Assembly: GCF_011761945.1 (NCBI RefSeq)
Contig: NZ_JAASQV010000001.1
Coordinates: forward strand, 1,426,001-1,490,000
Reading direction: 5' to 3'
DNA: 64,000 bases
Origin: Sphingomonas leidyi
GTDB taxonomy: Bacteria > Pseudomonadota > Alphaproteobacteria > Sphingomonadales > Sphingomonadaceae
Shown: in pieces, positions 20,786-30,357 of the stretch
Layout: the number at the start of each line of letters is the position of its first letter
How positions within the stretch are numbered: the stretch's first letter is position 1
Program-made: the position numbers and the translations under genes
The notes under the pieces: model-generated
Seen by the model: the letters and a program-made list of their open reading frames with translations, nothing else
Told to the model about the DNA's origin: nothing
The model's database searches: none

Positions 20786-22180
20786 TCAGCGATATTCGAT
20801 GAGCGCGTCGCGCCGCAGATCGCGGAGCATGCGCTGCGCACGCAGATTGGTCCGCTTGTCGGATTCGCCGTCCTGGATCTGCTCGATCGAGGGAAGGCCC
20901 GGGGGCGGCGGATCGTCGCGGCCGCACACCACGAGGACGCGGACGCCATCCTCGATCGTGCCGAAGGGCTGGGTTACCTGGCCCACCTGCAGCGGCAGGA
21001 TGATCTGCTGGAGCGCGGGCGGCAGGTCGCCGATCACCACGCCGTCCTTCTCCACCACTTCGGCGTTCTGCGCGGCAGCGACGTTGGACGCATCGCCGCA
21101 GCCCTTGATCGCCTGGGTCGCCGCGGCGAACTGGCCGGCACGCGCCGTGGCCTGCGCCTCGTTCGTGCCCTTGGGGAAGTTGATGGTGATCTGGCGCAGC
21201 GAGAGCTTGGCACCGCGCGGGTCGGCCATGCCTACCTTGCGCTTGTCGGCGAGATAGACGACCGAGAAACCCGTGGTGAGCGGGATCGGGCCGGCGACCT
21301 GGCCGGGCTGCATTTCTTCGACGGCCTTGGCCATCTCGTCCGGCAGGATGCCCGGGGCGAGGCGGACCCAGCCGAGATCGCCGCCCTGGCCCTTGGTCGA
21401 GCTCTCCGAATAGGTCTTGGCGAGATAGTCGAACGGCGCGCCTTCCTTCATCTGCTGGATGATGCGCTGCATGCCCGCATAGACTTCCTGCTTACGGTCG
21501 TCGGTCGCGTTCATGTAGATTTCGTAGACGTGATATTCCTCGCTGCCCTGCGCGGCCTTGAGGCGGTCGAGAATGGCCTTGGCCTCCTCGTCGCTCACGT
21601 TGATGTCCACCTTGCGGCGCAGCAGGCGGCTCCAGGCGACTTCGCCCTCGACCTGCTTGCGCATCGTGCGCTCCGAAGCGCCGGCCTGGCGCAGGAATGC
21701 GCGCATCTGCTCCGGCGTCTTCTGGAGACGGCGGGCAACCGAAGCGAAGCTCTGGTCGATCTCCTTGGAGTCGACGGTGATCTCATTGGCCTTGGCTTCC
21801 TGGATCTGCAGCGTCTCGTCGATCAGCTGGCGCAGGATCATCATGCGATACTGATCGCGCTCTTCCGGCTTCAGGTTGAGCTTGTTGAGCGCGATGATCA
21901 GGTTGAGCCGCTGATCGACGTCGGTGCCGGTCAGCACCGTGTCGTTCACGATCGCCGTGGGTTTGCGGACGTTCGGATCGGCCTTGCCGAACAGCTTGAG
22001 ATCGCGGGGAAGATCGAGCTGGGCGGCGAGCGCCGCTTCCTGATCTTCCTGTGTCGGCGGCGCCGGTGCCGGCGCGTGCGGGGCGGTCTGCGCCATGGCG
22101 GCGGATGCCAGGCTGGAGATCGCGAGCGCCAGAACGGACGAGCGACCTGCGCGGATCGCCTTGGTAACACCAATGTTCAC
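20786..22180 (-). CDS. surA: Periplasmic chaperone/peptidyl-prolyl isomerase SurA
   Basis: A 464-residue periplasmic protein with a signal peptide ending near AMAQ, a SurA-type N-terminal chaperone region (NDTVLTGTDVDQRLNLII, LRQLIDETLQIQEA) and at least one parvulin domain (about residues 215-330, with YSESSTKGQGGDLGWV). It helps outer-membrane proteins such as LptD to fold. The GTG at 22180 gives the best signal peptide; a TTG at 22198 is also open. Confidence 0.92.
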   Translation of the reverse strand: MNIGVTKAIRAGRSSVLALAISSLASAAMAQTAPHAPAPAPPTQEDQEAALAAQLDLPRDLKLFGKADPNVRKPTAIVNDTVLTGTDVDQRLNLIIALNKLNLKPEERDQYRMMILRQLIDETLQIQEAKANEITVDSKEIDQSFASVARRLQKTPEQMRAFLRQAGASERTMRKQVEGEVAWSRLLRRKVDINVSDEEAKAILDRLKAAQGSEEYHVYEIYMNATDDRKQEVYAGMQRIIQQMKEGAPFDYLAKTYSESSTKGQGGDLGWVRLAPGILPDEMAKAVEEMQPGQVAGPIPLTTGFSVVYLADKRKVGMADPRGAKLSLRQITINFPKGTNEAQATARAGQFAAATQAIKGCGDASNVAAAQNAEVVEKDGVVIGDLPPALQQIILPLQVGQVTQPFGTIEDGVRVLVVCGRDDPPPPGLPSIEQIQDGESDKRTNLRAQRMLRDLRRDALIEYR

Positions 22181-22276
22181 GTGAATCCGTACCCTCAAAT
22201 CTGCCGGAAGCGTGGCGCTTACTGGCCAATTGTGCCTGAACTTAGGCTTACCGGCGGTTCCCCTCTGTCGCCGAGC

Positions 22277-24577
22277 CTAGCGCCCGAGATTCTTGAACGC
22301 CAGCGTGAACAGATAGGAATTGCCGCGCGACGCATCGCCGGTGGTGGCATAGTCGCGCTTCCAGGTGAAGCCCAGCCTGAGGCAATCATCCTCATAGGTG
22401 ATGCCGACGCGGTGGCGCACCGGCTCGAACCCGTCGGCGAGCGAAGTCGGGTCTTCCTTGCGATCCGTGAGATCGACCAGCGTCGAGCCCGAGATCGACC
22501 AGAAGCGCGCGATCTGGACGCGGGCGCCGAGCCGCAGTTCCTCGCGGTCCTGCAGGTCCTCCAGCGACGCGTTGATGTTGCGGTTGAGGCGCAGATAGCC
22601 GAGCTGGACATAAGTCGCCCGCGAGCCGAGCGTCATGTCGACTTCGTTGCGGCGGAAGGCGAGGTTGTCCTTGTCGAGCCGGTAGCGGTGCGTGAAGCTG
22701 ACGAAGTCGCGGAAGCGGATCACCGTGCGGCCGACGATGTCGGACACCCGGTCGGTCAGTCCCGTCCCGTCGGGGAACAGCGTGGGGCGCGACGAGATGC
22801 GGTAGCTCTGGCCGATATTCGCGTCGATCGAGAAGCCTGGCAGGTAGAGCGCGTAGTCCATGCCCCAGGTGAAGCGGGTCGAATCCTCGAACCGGTCATA
22901 GCCGGGGAAACGGTTGAGCGCGAAGAGGTTCGAATCCTCCAGGTCCACCGCGCGGGCGTCTTCGTTGGGGACTTCCAGATTGGCGATCTTGGGCGAGGCG
23001 ACGACCTGGAAGCGGGGCGTGATCCGCTGGGTGCCGCCGAACAGGCTGCCGATCAGCGGCCATTTCACGTCCACCGCCGCGGCGGCGATGCCGCGGGTGT
23101 GGAAGCCATCCTCGCCGCGATAGCTGACCACGCTGGTCAGGTTCGTGTGCGACGCGTTGTAGAGATCGCCCCGGGCATAGGCGGTAAGGGTCACTTCCTG
23201 GCCCCAGTTGGTCAGGCGGCGCAGGTCCCAGCGGGCGCTGGCGAAGGCGCGTTGCGAATCCTGCCCGTCCGACCGGCCGATCGCCAGGGTGTTGAGCTGG
23301 AATTCGAAACGTCCGCCCACCAGCCCGTCGTCCATGCGGCGGCGATAGTCGATCTCGGGCAGGGCATAGGGCTGCAGGCCCTGGCGGTCGCCGACCCGAA
23401 GCGTCTGCACCACCCAGGCGTTGATCGAGAAATAGCTATCCGCATCAATGCGTTCCACGCGAATATTGTTACGCAACCTATCGTCGCGCGAAATATCGTA
23501 GCGACGCAGGAAGGTGCGGTCGGTGGTCAGGCGCAGCGAGGCGCTGGCGCTCCAGGCCGGATCGAGCTGGAAATTGCCGACCGCGTCGAGATAGCCACGG
23601 AAATCGTTCTTCGAGGTGGCCGGAGTGACGGGAACCGTCAGATCGTCCGCCCGGCGGCTATAGGTGCCATAGGCGCTGAGGCGGAAGGCGCCGAGCGAAT
23701 TCAGCTCGCGATAATCGGCCTGCAGCACCGGCAGCACGTTGGTGTAGATACGCGGCGTGATCGTCAGGTCGCGATTGGGCGCGAAGCTGAGATAATAGGG
23801 CAGCGCGAACTGGAAGCCGTTGGTGCGGTTGTAGCGCAGGTCGGGCGACAGGATGCCGCTGGCGCTCTGGCCGCCCACCGGGTGCGAGAAGACCGGCAGC
23901 GGGATCGTCGCGAAGCCGAACACCGAGACACGGGCGCCTGTGTAGCGCAGCCGCTTCTTGTCGGGTTCATAGACCACGCGGTCGGCAGTGACCTTCCAGG
24001 TCGGCTCCTTGGGGCATCCTTCCGAATCGCTCACCGCGCAGGGCGTGTAGGCGGCATTGTGAACGGTGAAGCTGCCGTCCTCGTGGCGCTCGCCGCGCTG
24101 GGCGGCGACGCGGCCGCCCGCGTCGAGCACCACCAGCATGTTCTGGACGACGCCGTCCTTCAGGGTATCGGTCAGCTCGATCCTGTCGCCATAGGCGCTG
24201 TCGCCCTGCGGATTGACCAGGACGACATTGCCCTCGGCCACCACCTGGCCGGACTTGCGGTTCCACACCACCTTGTCGGCGCGCAGCCGCTCGCTGCGGC
24301 GATAGAGGCGCACGTCGCCGGTGGCGGTCACCACGTCCTGCTCATTGTCGTATTCGAGCTGGTCGGCAGTGAACTGGATCTGGTCCTCGCCCTCGGGAAG
24401 CGCCGTCGGCGAAGGGGGCGGCGGCTCGACCGCGGGAGTCTGCAGGTCGGGGGCCGCAGCCGGGGCCGGCGCCGGGGTGGGGGCGCCCCGAGTCGGCTCG
24501 GTCTGCGTCTGCGCGCGCGCCTCGGCCGCCAGGCACAGGCCAAGCGCGGCCGACAGCAGCAAGGCCTTGCGCGTCAC
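22277..24577 (-). CDS. lptD: LPS-assembly outer membrane protein LptD
   Basis: A 766-residue outer-membrane beta-barrel that inserts lipopolysaccharide into the outer leaflet. After the signal peptide (cleaved at ARAQ) comes a Pro-rich linker, the OstA/LptA-like jellyroll (IQFTADQLEYDNEQDVVTA onward) and the barrel (ILSPDLRYNRTNGFQFALPYY). The start is a GTG at 24577 with AAAGGTGGG in front. It is the first gene of the operon that continues with surA, pdxA and rsmA, and is divergent from holC. Confidence 0.95.
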   Translation of the reverse strand: MTRKALLLSAALGLCLAAEARAQTQTEPTRGAPTPAPAPAAAPDLQTPAVEPPPPSPTALPEGEDQIQFTADQLEYDNEQDVVTATGDVRLYRRSERLRADKVVWNRKSGQVVAEGNVVLVNPQGDSAYGDRIELTDTLKDGVVQNMLVVLDAGGRVAAQRGERHEDGSFTVHNAAYTPCAVSDSEGCPKEPTWKVTADRVVYEPDKKRLRYTGARVSVFGFATIPLPVFSHPVGGQSASGILSPDLRYNRTNGFQFALPYYLSFAPNRDLTITPRIYTNVLPVLQADYRELNSLGAFRLSAYGTYSRRADDLTVPVTPATSKNDFRGYLDAVGNFQLDPAWSASASLRLTTDRTFLRRYDISRDDRLRNNIRVERIDADSYFSINAWVVQTLRVGDRQGLQPYALPEIDYRRRMDDGLVGGRFEFQLNTLAIGRSDGQDSQRAFASARWDLRRLTNWGQEVTLTAYARGDLYNASHTNLTSVVSYRGEDGFHTRGIAAAAVDVKWPLIGSLFGGTQRITPRFQVVASPKIANLEVPNEDARAVDLEDSNLFALNRFPGYDRFEDSTRFTWGMDYALYLPGFSIDANIGQSYRISSRPTLFPDGTGLTDRVSDIVGRTVIRFRDFVSFTHRYRLDKDNLAFRRNEVDMTLGSRATYVQLGYLRLNRNINASLEDLQDREELRLGARVQIARFWSISGSTLVDLTDRKEDPTSLADGFEPVRHRVGITYEDDCLRLGFTWKRDYATTGDASRGNSYLFTLAFKNLGR

Positions 24578-24697
24578 TTCGATTCCCACCTTTGCTTCAA
24601 CTCCCGTGCACGCGGCTTCCACCGCCCTATCGCAGCGGTTGCGCCACCGCAACGTCACGTGCGTTGGCCCGAACGCACGGAAGCGCTAACAGGAGCC

Positions 24698-25141
24698 ATG
24701 CAGGTCGACTTCTACCATCTGACGCAGCTTCCCCTGGAACGCGCGCTGCCCCGCATCGCCGAACGGGTGATCGAGAGCGGCGGGCGGCTGCTGATCGTGG
24801 CGGCCGAGGCGAGCCAGCGCGCCCGGCTCGACCAGCTGCTCTGGACCTATGCGCCCGAAAGCTTCCTGCCCCATGGCCAGGCCGGCGGGCCCGACGACGA
24901 CCGCCAGCCGGTGCTGATCGCGGCCGAGGCCGGTGCCCCGGCCAATGGCGCGCGCAACGTCGCGCTGGCCGACGGCATGTGGCGCGAGGAGGCGCTGGGT
25001 TTCGACCGGGCCTTCCACTTCTTCGACGAGGAGCGGATCGCCGAGGCGCGCATCGCCTGGAAGGCGCTGGCCGACCGCGAGGGCGTGGAGCGCAACTATT
25101 GGAAGCAGAACGCAGAGGGGCGCTGGGAAAAGGCGGCCTGA
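24698..25141 (+). CDS. holC: DNA polymerase III subunit chi
   Basis: A 147-residue HolC-type protein that links the clamp loader to SSB at the replication fork. The start MQVDFYHLT, the [15 protein letters not shown] strand, the [14 protein letters not shown] segment and the FHFFDE segment are family hallmarks. The ATG at 24698 has AGGAG directly upstream. It is divergent from lptD across about 120 bases. A much longer frame runs in from upstream but is only the antisense of lptD and surA. Confidence 0.92.
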   Translation: MQVDFYHLTQLPLERALPRIAERVIESGGRLLIVAAEASQRARLDQLLWTYAPESFLPHGQAGGPDDDRQPVLIAAEAGAPANGARNVALADGMWREEALGFDRAFHFFDEERIAEARIAWKALADREGVERNYWKQNAEGRWEKAA

Positions 25142-25142
25142 G

Positions 25143-25160
25143 TTCCGGACATTCCGGACA
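25143..25160. repeat. Perfect 9-bp direct duplication
   Basis: TTCCGGACA is repeated twice without a gap just after the holC stop, in the 199-base interval before ndk. No other gene is visible in that interval. The repeat could be a binding site or a chance slippage product. Confidence 0.4.
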
Positions 25161-25340
25161 CCTGGAACCGCCCGCGGGCAATCGCGCAATCTTCACGGTT
25201 CAAGGGGCTCCGGAAGGAACAATGACGGAACATCGCGCCGCAGGACCGGCCCGGCTCGGCAGGAGCGCTTGCATCGCGCGCCGCCGGGGACTAGGGAGCC
25301 GCGACTTTTCCACAACTTCAAAAGCAGGAGCCGCACGGCC

Positions 25341-25763
<423 letters not shown>

Positions 25764-25793
25764 TCGCCGGGTTTCTACACCGATCTGGATGCG

Positions 25794-25824
25794 AAAGGCC
25801 GGGGTGGAAGCCCCGGCCTTTTTC
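25794..25824 (+). terminator. Rho-independent terminator of ndk
   Basis: AAGGCCGGGG, a six-base loop and the exact complement form a 10-11 bp stem followed by a run of T (TTTTTC), 31 bases after the ndk stop. Confidence 0.9.
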
Positions 25825-25873
25825 GTTTCGGGACGCGTATGGACTGGCGTGACGGAAGCGGCCGATGCTCCCC

Positions 25874-26320
25874 CTAGCGCATGGCGAGGTGGCCGCAGCC
25901 GCGCATCTGGCTGGTGCCCGGCACCACCCCCTCGGCCGTCACCGATACGCTGTGCAGGAAGCTGGCGCCCGCATCGTCCTTGCAGGGCTCGCGCTTGATC
26001 TCGACGATCACCGGCCGGAGCGCGCCGCCCGCCCGCATCTCGCCGCTCAGGACGATCAGCGTGCTCGGCGCGTCCGCCGGCTGGCCGCGATAGAACAGCT
26101 TGAAATCGCCGCGCTGCGAACCGCTGGCCCAGACAAGGCTGGCGTCATGGGCGCCCCCGCCCGTGGAGGTGATGTCGATGCTCCAGCCTTCGCCGCCGCC
26201 GTTGAAGGCCGGAACCGGGCTCAGCCCGCCGCCGCGGACCTCCGGTGCCGGTCCGGATGTCGAAGTCGATTGGGTGCAGCCGGCCAGGGCCAGCATCGTC
26301 ATGGCGATCATCGCGCGCAT
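25874..26320 (-). CDS. Predicted lipoprotein of unknown function
   Basis: A 148-residue lipoprotein. A short signal peptide ends in the lipobox LALAG-Cys (Cys about residue 15), followed by a Ser/Thr/Gly linker and a small beta-rich domain with two further cysteines (EPCKDD and RGCGHLA). The ending resembles COG3650-type envelope proteins, but I am not certain. The ATG at 26320 has GGGAGGA in front. It is divergent from the nucleoside permease gene. Confidence 0.72.
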   Translation of the reverse strand: MRAMIAMTMLALAGCTQSTSTSGPAPEVRGGGLSPVPAFNGGGEGWSIDITSTGGGAHDASLVWASGSQRGDFKLFYRGQPADAPSTLIVLSGEMRAGGALRPVIVEIKREPCKDDAGASFLHSVSVTAEGVVPGTSQMRGCGHLAMR

Positions 26321-26460
26321 TTTCGCAAATCCTCCCTTGGTTGTTTCCCGAAGCTGCAAACGCGAAACGGCGACCGTGGTTGCCGCAGGGCCATCGATTG
26401 CAACCCCGGCCCTCGCTATCATGATCGCGCGACGAGCAGGCAGGAAGGGGTGCGACCGGG

Positions 26461-27576
26461 ATGAGGAAGCTTGGAATGGCGGCGGCGCTGATATCGGCCG
26501 TCCTGTCTTCGAATGCCGGGGCCGCGGTGCTGCACCCCAAGGTGGTGATCCTGGGATATTTCGAGACGAGCAAGGCCTATGGCGAGAAGGGCTATTGGGG
26601 CGATGCCGACAAGCCGGGCGAGCTGCATCACTGGATCGAGGGCCTGAACCTCAAGCGGCGGCTGCCGGTGAAGGGCGCGTTCAACCCCGTTTGGGCCAAT
26701 GCCGACGGATCGATCATCGCAATGAAGATCGGGCCCAACAGCCTGCACCCCGCCGTGAACCTGATGGCGCTGGGCCTGGATGCGAATTTCGACCTTTCGC
26801 GCTCCTACTGGCTGATCAACGGCATTGCGGGCACTTCGCCGGAGACGGGAACCATCGGCGACTTGATCTGGACGGATTTCGTCGTCAACGGCGACGTCGC
26901 CCATGAGATCGATGCCCGCGAGATCCCCGCCGACTGGCCGGAAGGATATTTCCCCGCCGGCAGGACCAGGCCCTATCCCGAGCCGCGGGTGGCGGCCGGC
27001 TCGCCGGAGGACGTTCGCGGCTGGACCGGCCCGTTCCGCACGAACCGCGCGCGGACGGTCACCATGCTCAACGCGTCGCTTGCCCGCTGGGCGTATCGGC
27101 TGACCGTTCGTGTCGCGCTTCCGGACAATGCCGGGATGCGGGCCGTTCGGGAGGAATATGACCAGGCCCGGGCCCGGTCGGCGCCGGAAGTCGCGATCGG
27201 ATCGACGCTTTCGTCCGAGACCTTCTGGCTGGGCGGCCGGCTGGACGCATGGGCGCGCCGCTGGGTCGCCTACATGACCGACGGCCGCGGAACGTTCCGC
27301 ACCACCGAGACCAACGATGCCGGGGCGATGGTGGCGCTGTCGGCGCTGGGCCGGGCAGGGCGGGTCGACCCCGACCGGGTGTTGCTGCTCCGCGCGGCGA
27401 GCAATTTCGACATGCCGCCCAGGGGCGTGCCCGCGTCGGAGCAGCTCGTGCGGGAGGGGCCGCAATCCTTTGCCGGCTATCTGCCGGCGCTGGACGGCCT
27501 GTATCGCGTCGGCGCGCCGGTGGTGCACGAGATCGTCCGCGGCTGGCCGACCTATTCCAAGACGCCTCCGAAATGA
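26461..27576 (+). CDS. Purine nucleoside permease (NUP) family protein
   Basis: A 371-residue exported protein of the NUP family. It has a signal peptide (about residues 1-21) and the family patterns HPKVVILGYFE, LSRSYWLINGIAGTSPETGTIGD and HEIDAREIPADWPEGYF. The family was named from a yeast nucleoside permease but resembles nucleoside phosphorylases in fold. In bacteria it is probably a periplasmic purine nucleoside-binding or cleaving protein. It is convergent with the histidine kinase gene 29 bases away. Confidence 0.82.
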   Translation: MRKLGMAAALISAVLSSNAGAAVLHPKVVILGYFETSKAYGEKGYWGDADKPGELHHWIEGLNLKRRLPVKGAFNPVWANADGSIIAMKIGPNSLHPAVNLMALGLDANFDLSRSYWLINGIAGTSPETGTIGDLIWTDFVVNGDVAHEIDAREIPADWPEGYFPAGRTRPYPEPRVAAGSPEDVRGWTGPFRTNRARTVTMLNASLARWAYRLTVRVALPDNAGMRAVREEYDQARARSAPEVAIGSTLSSETFWLGGRLDAWARRWVAYMTDGRGTFRTTETNDAGAMVALSALGRAGRVDPDRVLLLRAASNFDMPPRGVPASEQLVREGPQSFAGYLPALDGLYRVGAPVVHEIVRGWPTYSKTPPK

Positions 27577-27605
27577 GCGCGCGAGGGCGGTGAGGCCGTC
27601 GGGGA

Positions 27606-29018
27606 TCAGCTGCGCGGCAGGGTGATCGTCGCCACCAGGCCGCCGCCCTCGCGATTGGCGAGGCTGATCTCGCCGCTCGCGTCGCGGACGATGGCGCGGG
27701 CCAGCGCGAGGCCGAGGCCGGCACCGCCGGTCTCGCGGTTGCGCGATTCCTCGAGGCGGGTGAAGGGATCGAAGACCTTCTCCAGCTTCTCCGGCGGGAT
27801 GCCCGGGCCGCGGTCGCAGACTTCGATCGCGACGCGCTGATCGCCCGGGCGCAGATGGACCTCGGCGCCACCGCCATATTTGACGGCGTTCTCGATCAGG
27901 TTGCGCACCGCGCGGCGCATCAGCGCGGGGCGCAGGTGCATGCGCAGCCGCGGAGCTTCCTCGAAGGTCACGTCCCGGCCGAGATCGCGGAAATCCTCGA
28001 CCACTGCGTCGATCAGCGCGGACAGGTCGACATCGGTCGGCGGCTCGCTCGGGCGCCCGAGCCTGGCGAGGCTGAGGATGTCGTCGAGCGTGCGGTTCAT
28101 CTCGTCGATCGTGTCGGCCATGCGGGCGCGGTCGTCCTCGTCTTCCACCGATTCGATGCGGACGCGCAGCGCGGCGAGCGGCGTGCGCAGGTCATGCCCG
28201 ATCGCCCCGAGCATGCGGTCCTTCTCGTCGAGCATGCCCGTCACGCGGGTGCTGAGCGCGTTATAGGCGGCGATCACCGCCCGCACGTCGCTGGGGCCGC
28301 TCTCCTCGACCGGGCGGGCGCCGTCGCCGGGATGGAAATCGCGCGCGGCAGTGGCGAGCTTGCGCAGCGGACGGGCGATGCGGTGGCCGGCCCAGAGCAC
28401 GGGCAGGAGCACGACGATATAGAGGATGAGCGTCTGCGCCAGCAGCTGCCAGATCAGGGCACGCTCCGAGCGTGGCCAGGCCGAACTGAGCGAGAGCCAG
28501 CCCCTGCCGGGAAGCTCGACCGCGACCATCAGCTCGGCGCCCATGCGGCGAAGGCGTTCGGCGCGGGCGGGGTCCATGCGCTTCAGGAGCGGGCGGCTGC
28601 CGTCGATCGGGCGGACCACGGCGATGACCTGGCCGACGGCGACGCCGCCATCGGTAAGCCCGCGGCGAAAGTCGCGCTCGATGTCGCTGCGGCGGGTGAG
28701 CTCGGCGGGGATCGGGTTGGCCGGGCCGAAATCGACGCGCCCGCGCAGCTGGCGACGTCCCTCGTGCCCGTCATGCCCGCCGCGGCGATCGGCCATGCCT
28801 GGCGCGTCCGGGCGCGGGTTCACCGGCGCGCCGAGCCGCTCGGCGGCGTCGATCAGCCGGGTGACGGTGGGGACGATCACCTGGGCGAAGCGCGCGTTCT
28901 GGCGCTCGCGGACGAGGAAGCCGAAATTGATCGCCTGGGCGACGAACAGCGCCACCGCGACGAGCAGCGCGATCTGGCCGGGAAGCGAGCGGGGAAAGAG
29001 GCGGATGCGCCCGATCAA
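27606..29018 (-). CDS. Sensor histidine kinase, EnvZ-like
   Basis: A 470-residue membrane kinase. TM1 is near residues 14-36; the periplasmic loop of about 140 residues includes a His/Arg/Gly-rich patch (GGHDGHEGRR); TM2 is LILYIVVLLPVLWAG; then come a HAMP domain, the H-box GHDLRTPLAALR with His275, an N-box NLIENAVKYG and GLGLALA. A TTG start at 29018 overlaps the regulator's stop (TTGA), so the two are translationally coupled. The signal is unknown; the neighbouring EF-hand gene suggests calcium or another divalent ion. Confidence 0.9.
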   Translation of the reverse strand: MIGRIRLFPRSLPGQIALLVAVALFVAQAINFGFLVRERQNARFAQVIVPTVTRLIDAAERLGAPVNPRPDAPGMADRRGGHDGHEGRRQLRGRVDFGPANPIPAELTRRSDIERDFRRGLTDGGVAVGQVIAVVRPIDGSRPLLKRMDPARAERLRRMGAELMVAVELPGRGWLSLSSAWPRSERALIWQLLAQTLILYIVVLLPVLWAGHRIARPLRKLATAARDFHPGDGARPVEESGPSDVRAVIAAYNALSTRVTGMLDEKDRMLGAIGHDLRTPLAALRVRIESVEDEDDRARMADTIDEMNRTLDDILSLARLGRPSEPPTDVDLSALIDAVVEDFRDLGRDVTFEEAPRLRMHLRPALMRRAVRNLIENAVKYGGGAEVHLRPGDQRVAIEVCDRGPGIPPEKLEKVFDPFTRLEESRNRETGGAGLGLALARAIVRDASGEISLANREGGGLVATITLPRS

Positions 29019-29752
29019 AGCCGGGTCACTTCGGCCGCCAGCGTATAGCCGCCGCCCCAGACGGTCTTGATGATCGCCGGGTTGCGGGGGTCGGGTTCGA
29101 TCTTCTTGCGCAGCCGGCTGACCTGGTTGTCGATCGCGCGGTCGAAGGCGGCGGCCTCGCGGCCCTGGGTCAGGTCGAGCAGCTGGTCGCGGGTCAGCAC
29201 CGCGCGCGGGCGGGTGACCAGCGCGTGGAGCAGGCTGTATTCGCCGGTGGAAAGCGGAACCGAGACGCCCTCGCGGTCGACCAGGGCGCGTTCGCCGGTC
29301 TTGAGCACCCAGCCGGCAAAGGCGAAGCTGCCCGCGTCGGGCGCGTGCTGGCGGATGCCGCCGGCCTGGAGCCGGCGCAGGACCACCTTGATGCGAGCCG
29401 CGAGCTCGCGCGGGGAAAAGGGCTTCACGACATAATCGTCCGCACCCATTTCGAGGCCGACGATCCGGTCGGTCTCCTCGCCCCGGGCCGTGAGCAGGAT
29501 CACCGGCGTGTCGCTGCTCTCGCGGATGTGGCGGCAGAGCGACAGGCCGTCCTCGCCGGGCATCATGATGTCGAGCACCACCAGATCGATGGCATAGGCG
29601 GCCATGCGGGCGCGGGCGCCCTCGGCATCGCCGGCCTGCGTGATCCGGAACCCCTGTTTGGTGAGATACTGGGCGAGCGGCTCGCGGATCGAGCGTTCGT
29701 CCTCGACGAGCAGGAGGTGCGGCGTGTCCGGCATGTCGGGTTCGTAAGTCAT
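29015..29752 (-). CDS. OmpR-family response regulator
   Basis: A 245-residue regulator with a receiver domain (acidic residues in VEDE, phospho-acceptor Asp61 in VVLDIMMPG, Lys in VKPFSP) and a C-terminal winged helix (TRDQLLDLTQGRE, DNQVSRLRKKIE, KTVWGGGYTLA). It pairs with the kinase that overlaps its stop codon. ATGs at 29752, 29758 and 29734 are all possible and none has a strong Shine-Dalgarno; 29752 is a compromise. Confidence 0.9.
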   Translation of the reverse strand: MTYEPDMPDTPHLLLVEDERSIREPLAQYLTKQGFRITQAGDAEGARARMAAYAIDLVVLDIMMPGEDGLSLCRHIRESSDTPVILLTARGEETDRIVGLEMGADDYVVKPFSPRELAARIKVVLRRLQAGGIRQHAPDAGSFAFAGWVLKTGERALVDREGVSVPLSTGEYSLLHALVTRPRAVLTRDQLLDLTQGREAAAFDRAIDNQVSRLRKKIEPDPRNPAIIKTVWGGGYTLAAEVTRL

Positions 29753-29775
29753 GGGCATGCCGCAAGACAAGGGGT

Positions 29776-29809
29776 GCCCGGGCGGGTGAGGAGGCGAACC
29801 CGCCCGGGC
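29776..29809 (-). terminator. Hairpin between the EF-hand gene and the response regulator
   Basis: A perfect 12-bp inverted repeat (GCCCGGGCGGGT, 10-base loop, complement) lies 15 bases after the EF-hand stop and just before the regulator. On the minus strand the hairpin is followed by CCCCTTGTCTTG, which is not a clean T-run, so it may partly attenuate rather than fully stop transcription. Confidence 0.6.
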
Positions 29810-29823
29810 CAGATCGGGCGGGC

Positions 29824-30246
29824 TCAGTTGCTCTCCGAGCCGCCCGGCGGGGGACCGCGACGTTCCATCCGAGCGCGCATCGCCGCGAACTCGGCCTGAT
29901 CGATCTTGCCGTCGTGATTGGTGTCGAGCCGGTCGAAGCGGCGCTCGGCCTGGGCCTGCATGTCGGCAAGCGTCATGTCGCCGGCCATGCCGCGGCCACC
30001 ACCGCCGCCGGGGCGCGCGGCGGCGCGCTCTTCCGCGCTGACCTTGCCGTCATGGTTGGCGTCGAGCCGCGCGAAGCGGGCGGCGACATCGGCCTGGAAC
30101 TCTTCCTTGGTGATCACGCCGTCGTGATTGGTGTCGAGCCGGTCGAACATGCCGCCGCCGGGCGGGGGGGGCGGGGCGTCCTGCGCGAAGGCGGGGGCGG
30201 CCAGCAGCGTCGCGCCGAAGGCGGCGGCGAGGGCGAACTTCTTCAT
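29824..30246 (-). CDS. Secreted EF-hand calcium-binding protein
   Basis: A 140-residue exported protein. A signal peptide (1-22, ending AFAQ) and a Pro/Gly linker are followed by three EF-hand loops: residues 38-49 (DTNHDGVITKEE), 62-73 (DANHDGKVSAEE) and 108-119 (DTNHDGKIDQAE). The central glycines and final acidic residues are intact, so calcium binding is likely. It is upstream of the two-component genes on the same strand. The ATG at 30246 has AGGAG in front. Confidence 0.88.
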   Translation of the reverse strand: MKKFALAAAFGATLLAAPAFAQDAPPPPPGGGMFDRLDTNHDGVITKEEFQADVAARFARLDANHDGKVSAEERAAARPGGGGGRGMAGDMTLADMQAQAERRFDRLDTNHDGKIDQAEFAAMRARMERRGPPPGGSESN

Positions 30247-30311
30247 CGGGGATCGAACTCCTGTGCATCCGGGGGGTGTGGCCCCGACAGGATCCGGTTC
30301 TGGACAGCAGC

Positions 30312-30357
30312 TGTCGCACGGGTTTGTCATGCGCCCGGGAAACTGTCGCAAATTGTC
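30312..30357 (-). promoter_or_regulatory. GACA direct repeats upstream of the EF-hand gene
   Basis: On the minus strand four GACA tetramers lie upstream of the EF-hand gene, complementary to TGTC at 30312, 30325, 30344 and 30354. The two farthest from the gene are exactly ten bases apart, one helical turn, the spacing used by OmpR-family regulators. This could be the binding site of the adjacent response regulator; short motifs like this also occur by chance. Confidence 0.3.

Noticed and set aside
20471..24697. Very long plus-strand open frame (over 1,400 codons) opposite surA and lptD, running into holC
   Set aside because: It is the antisense of two well-supported genes. Its translation is rich in Arg, Ala and Val with no recognisable domain until holC begins. 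High GC with a strong third-position bias makes such frames common.
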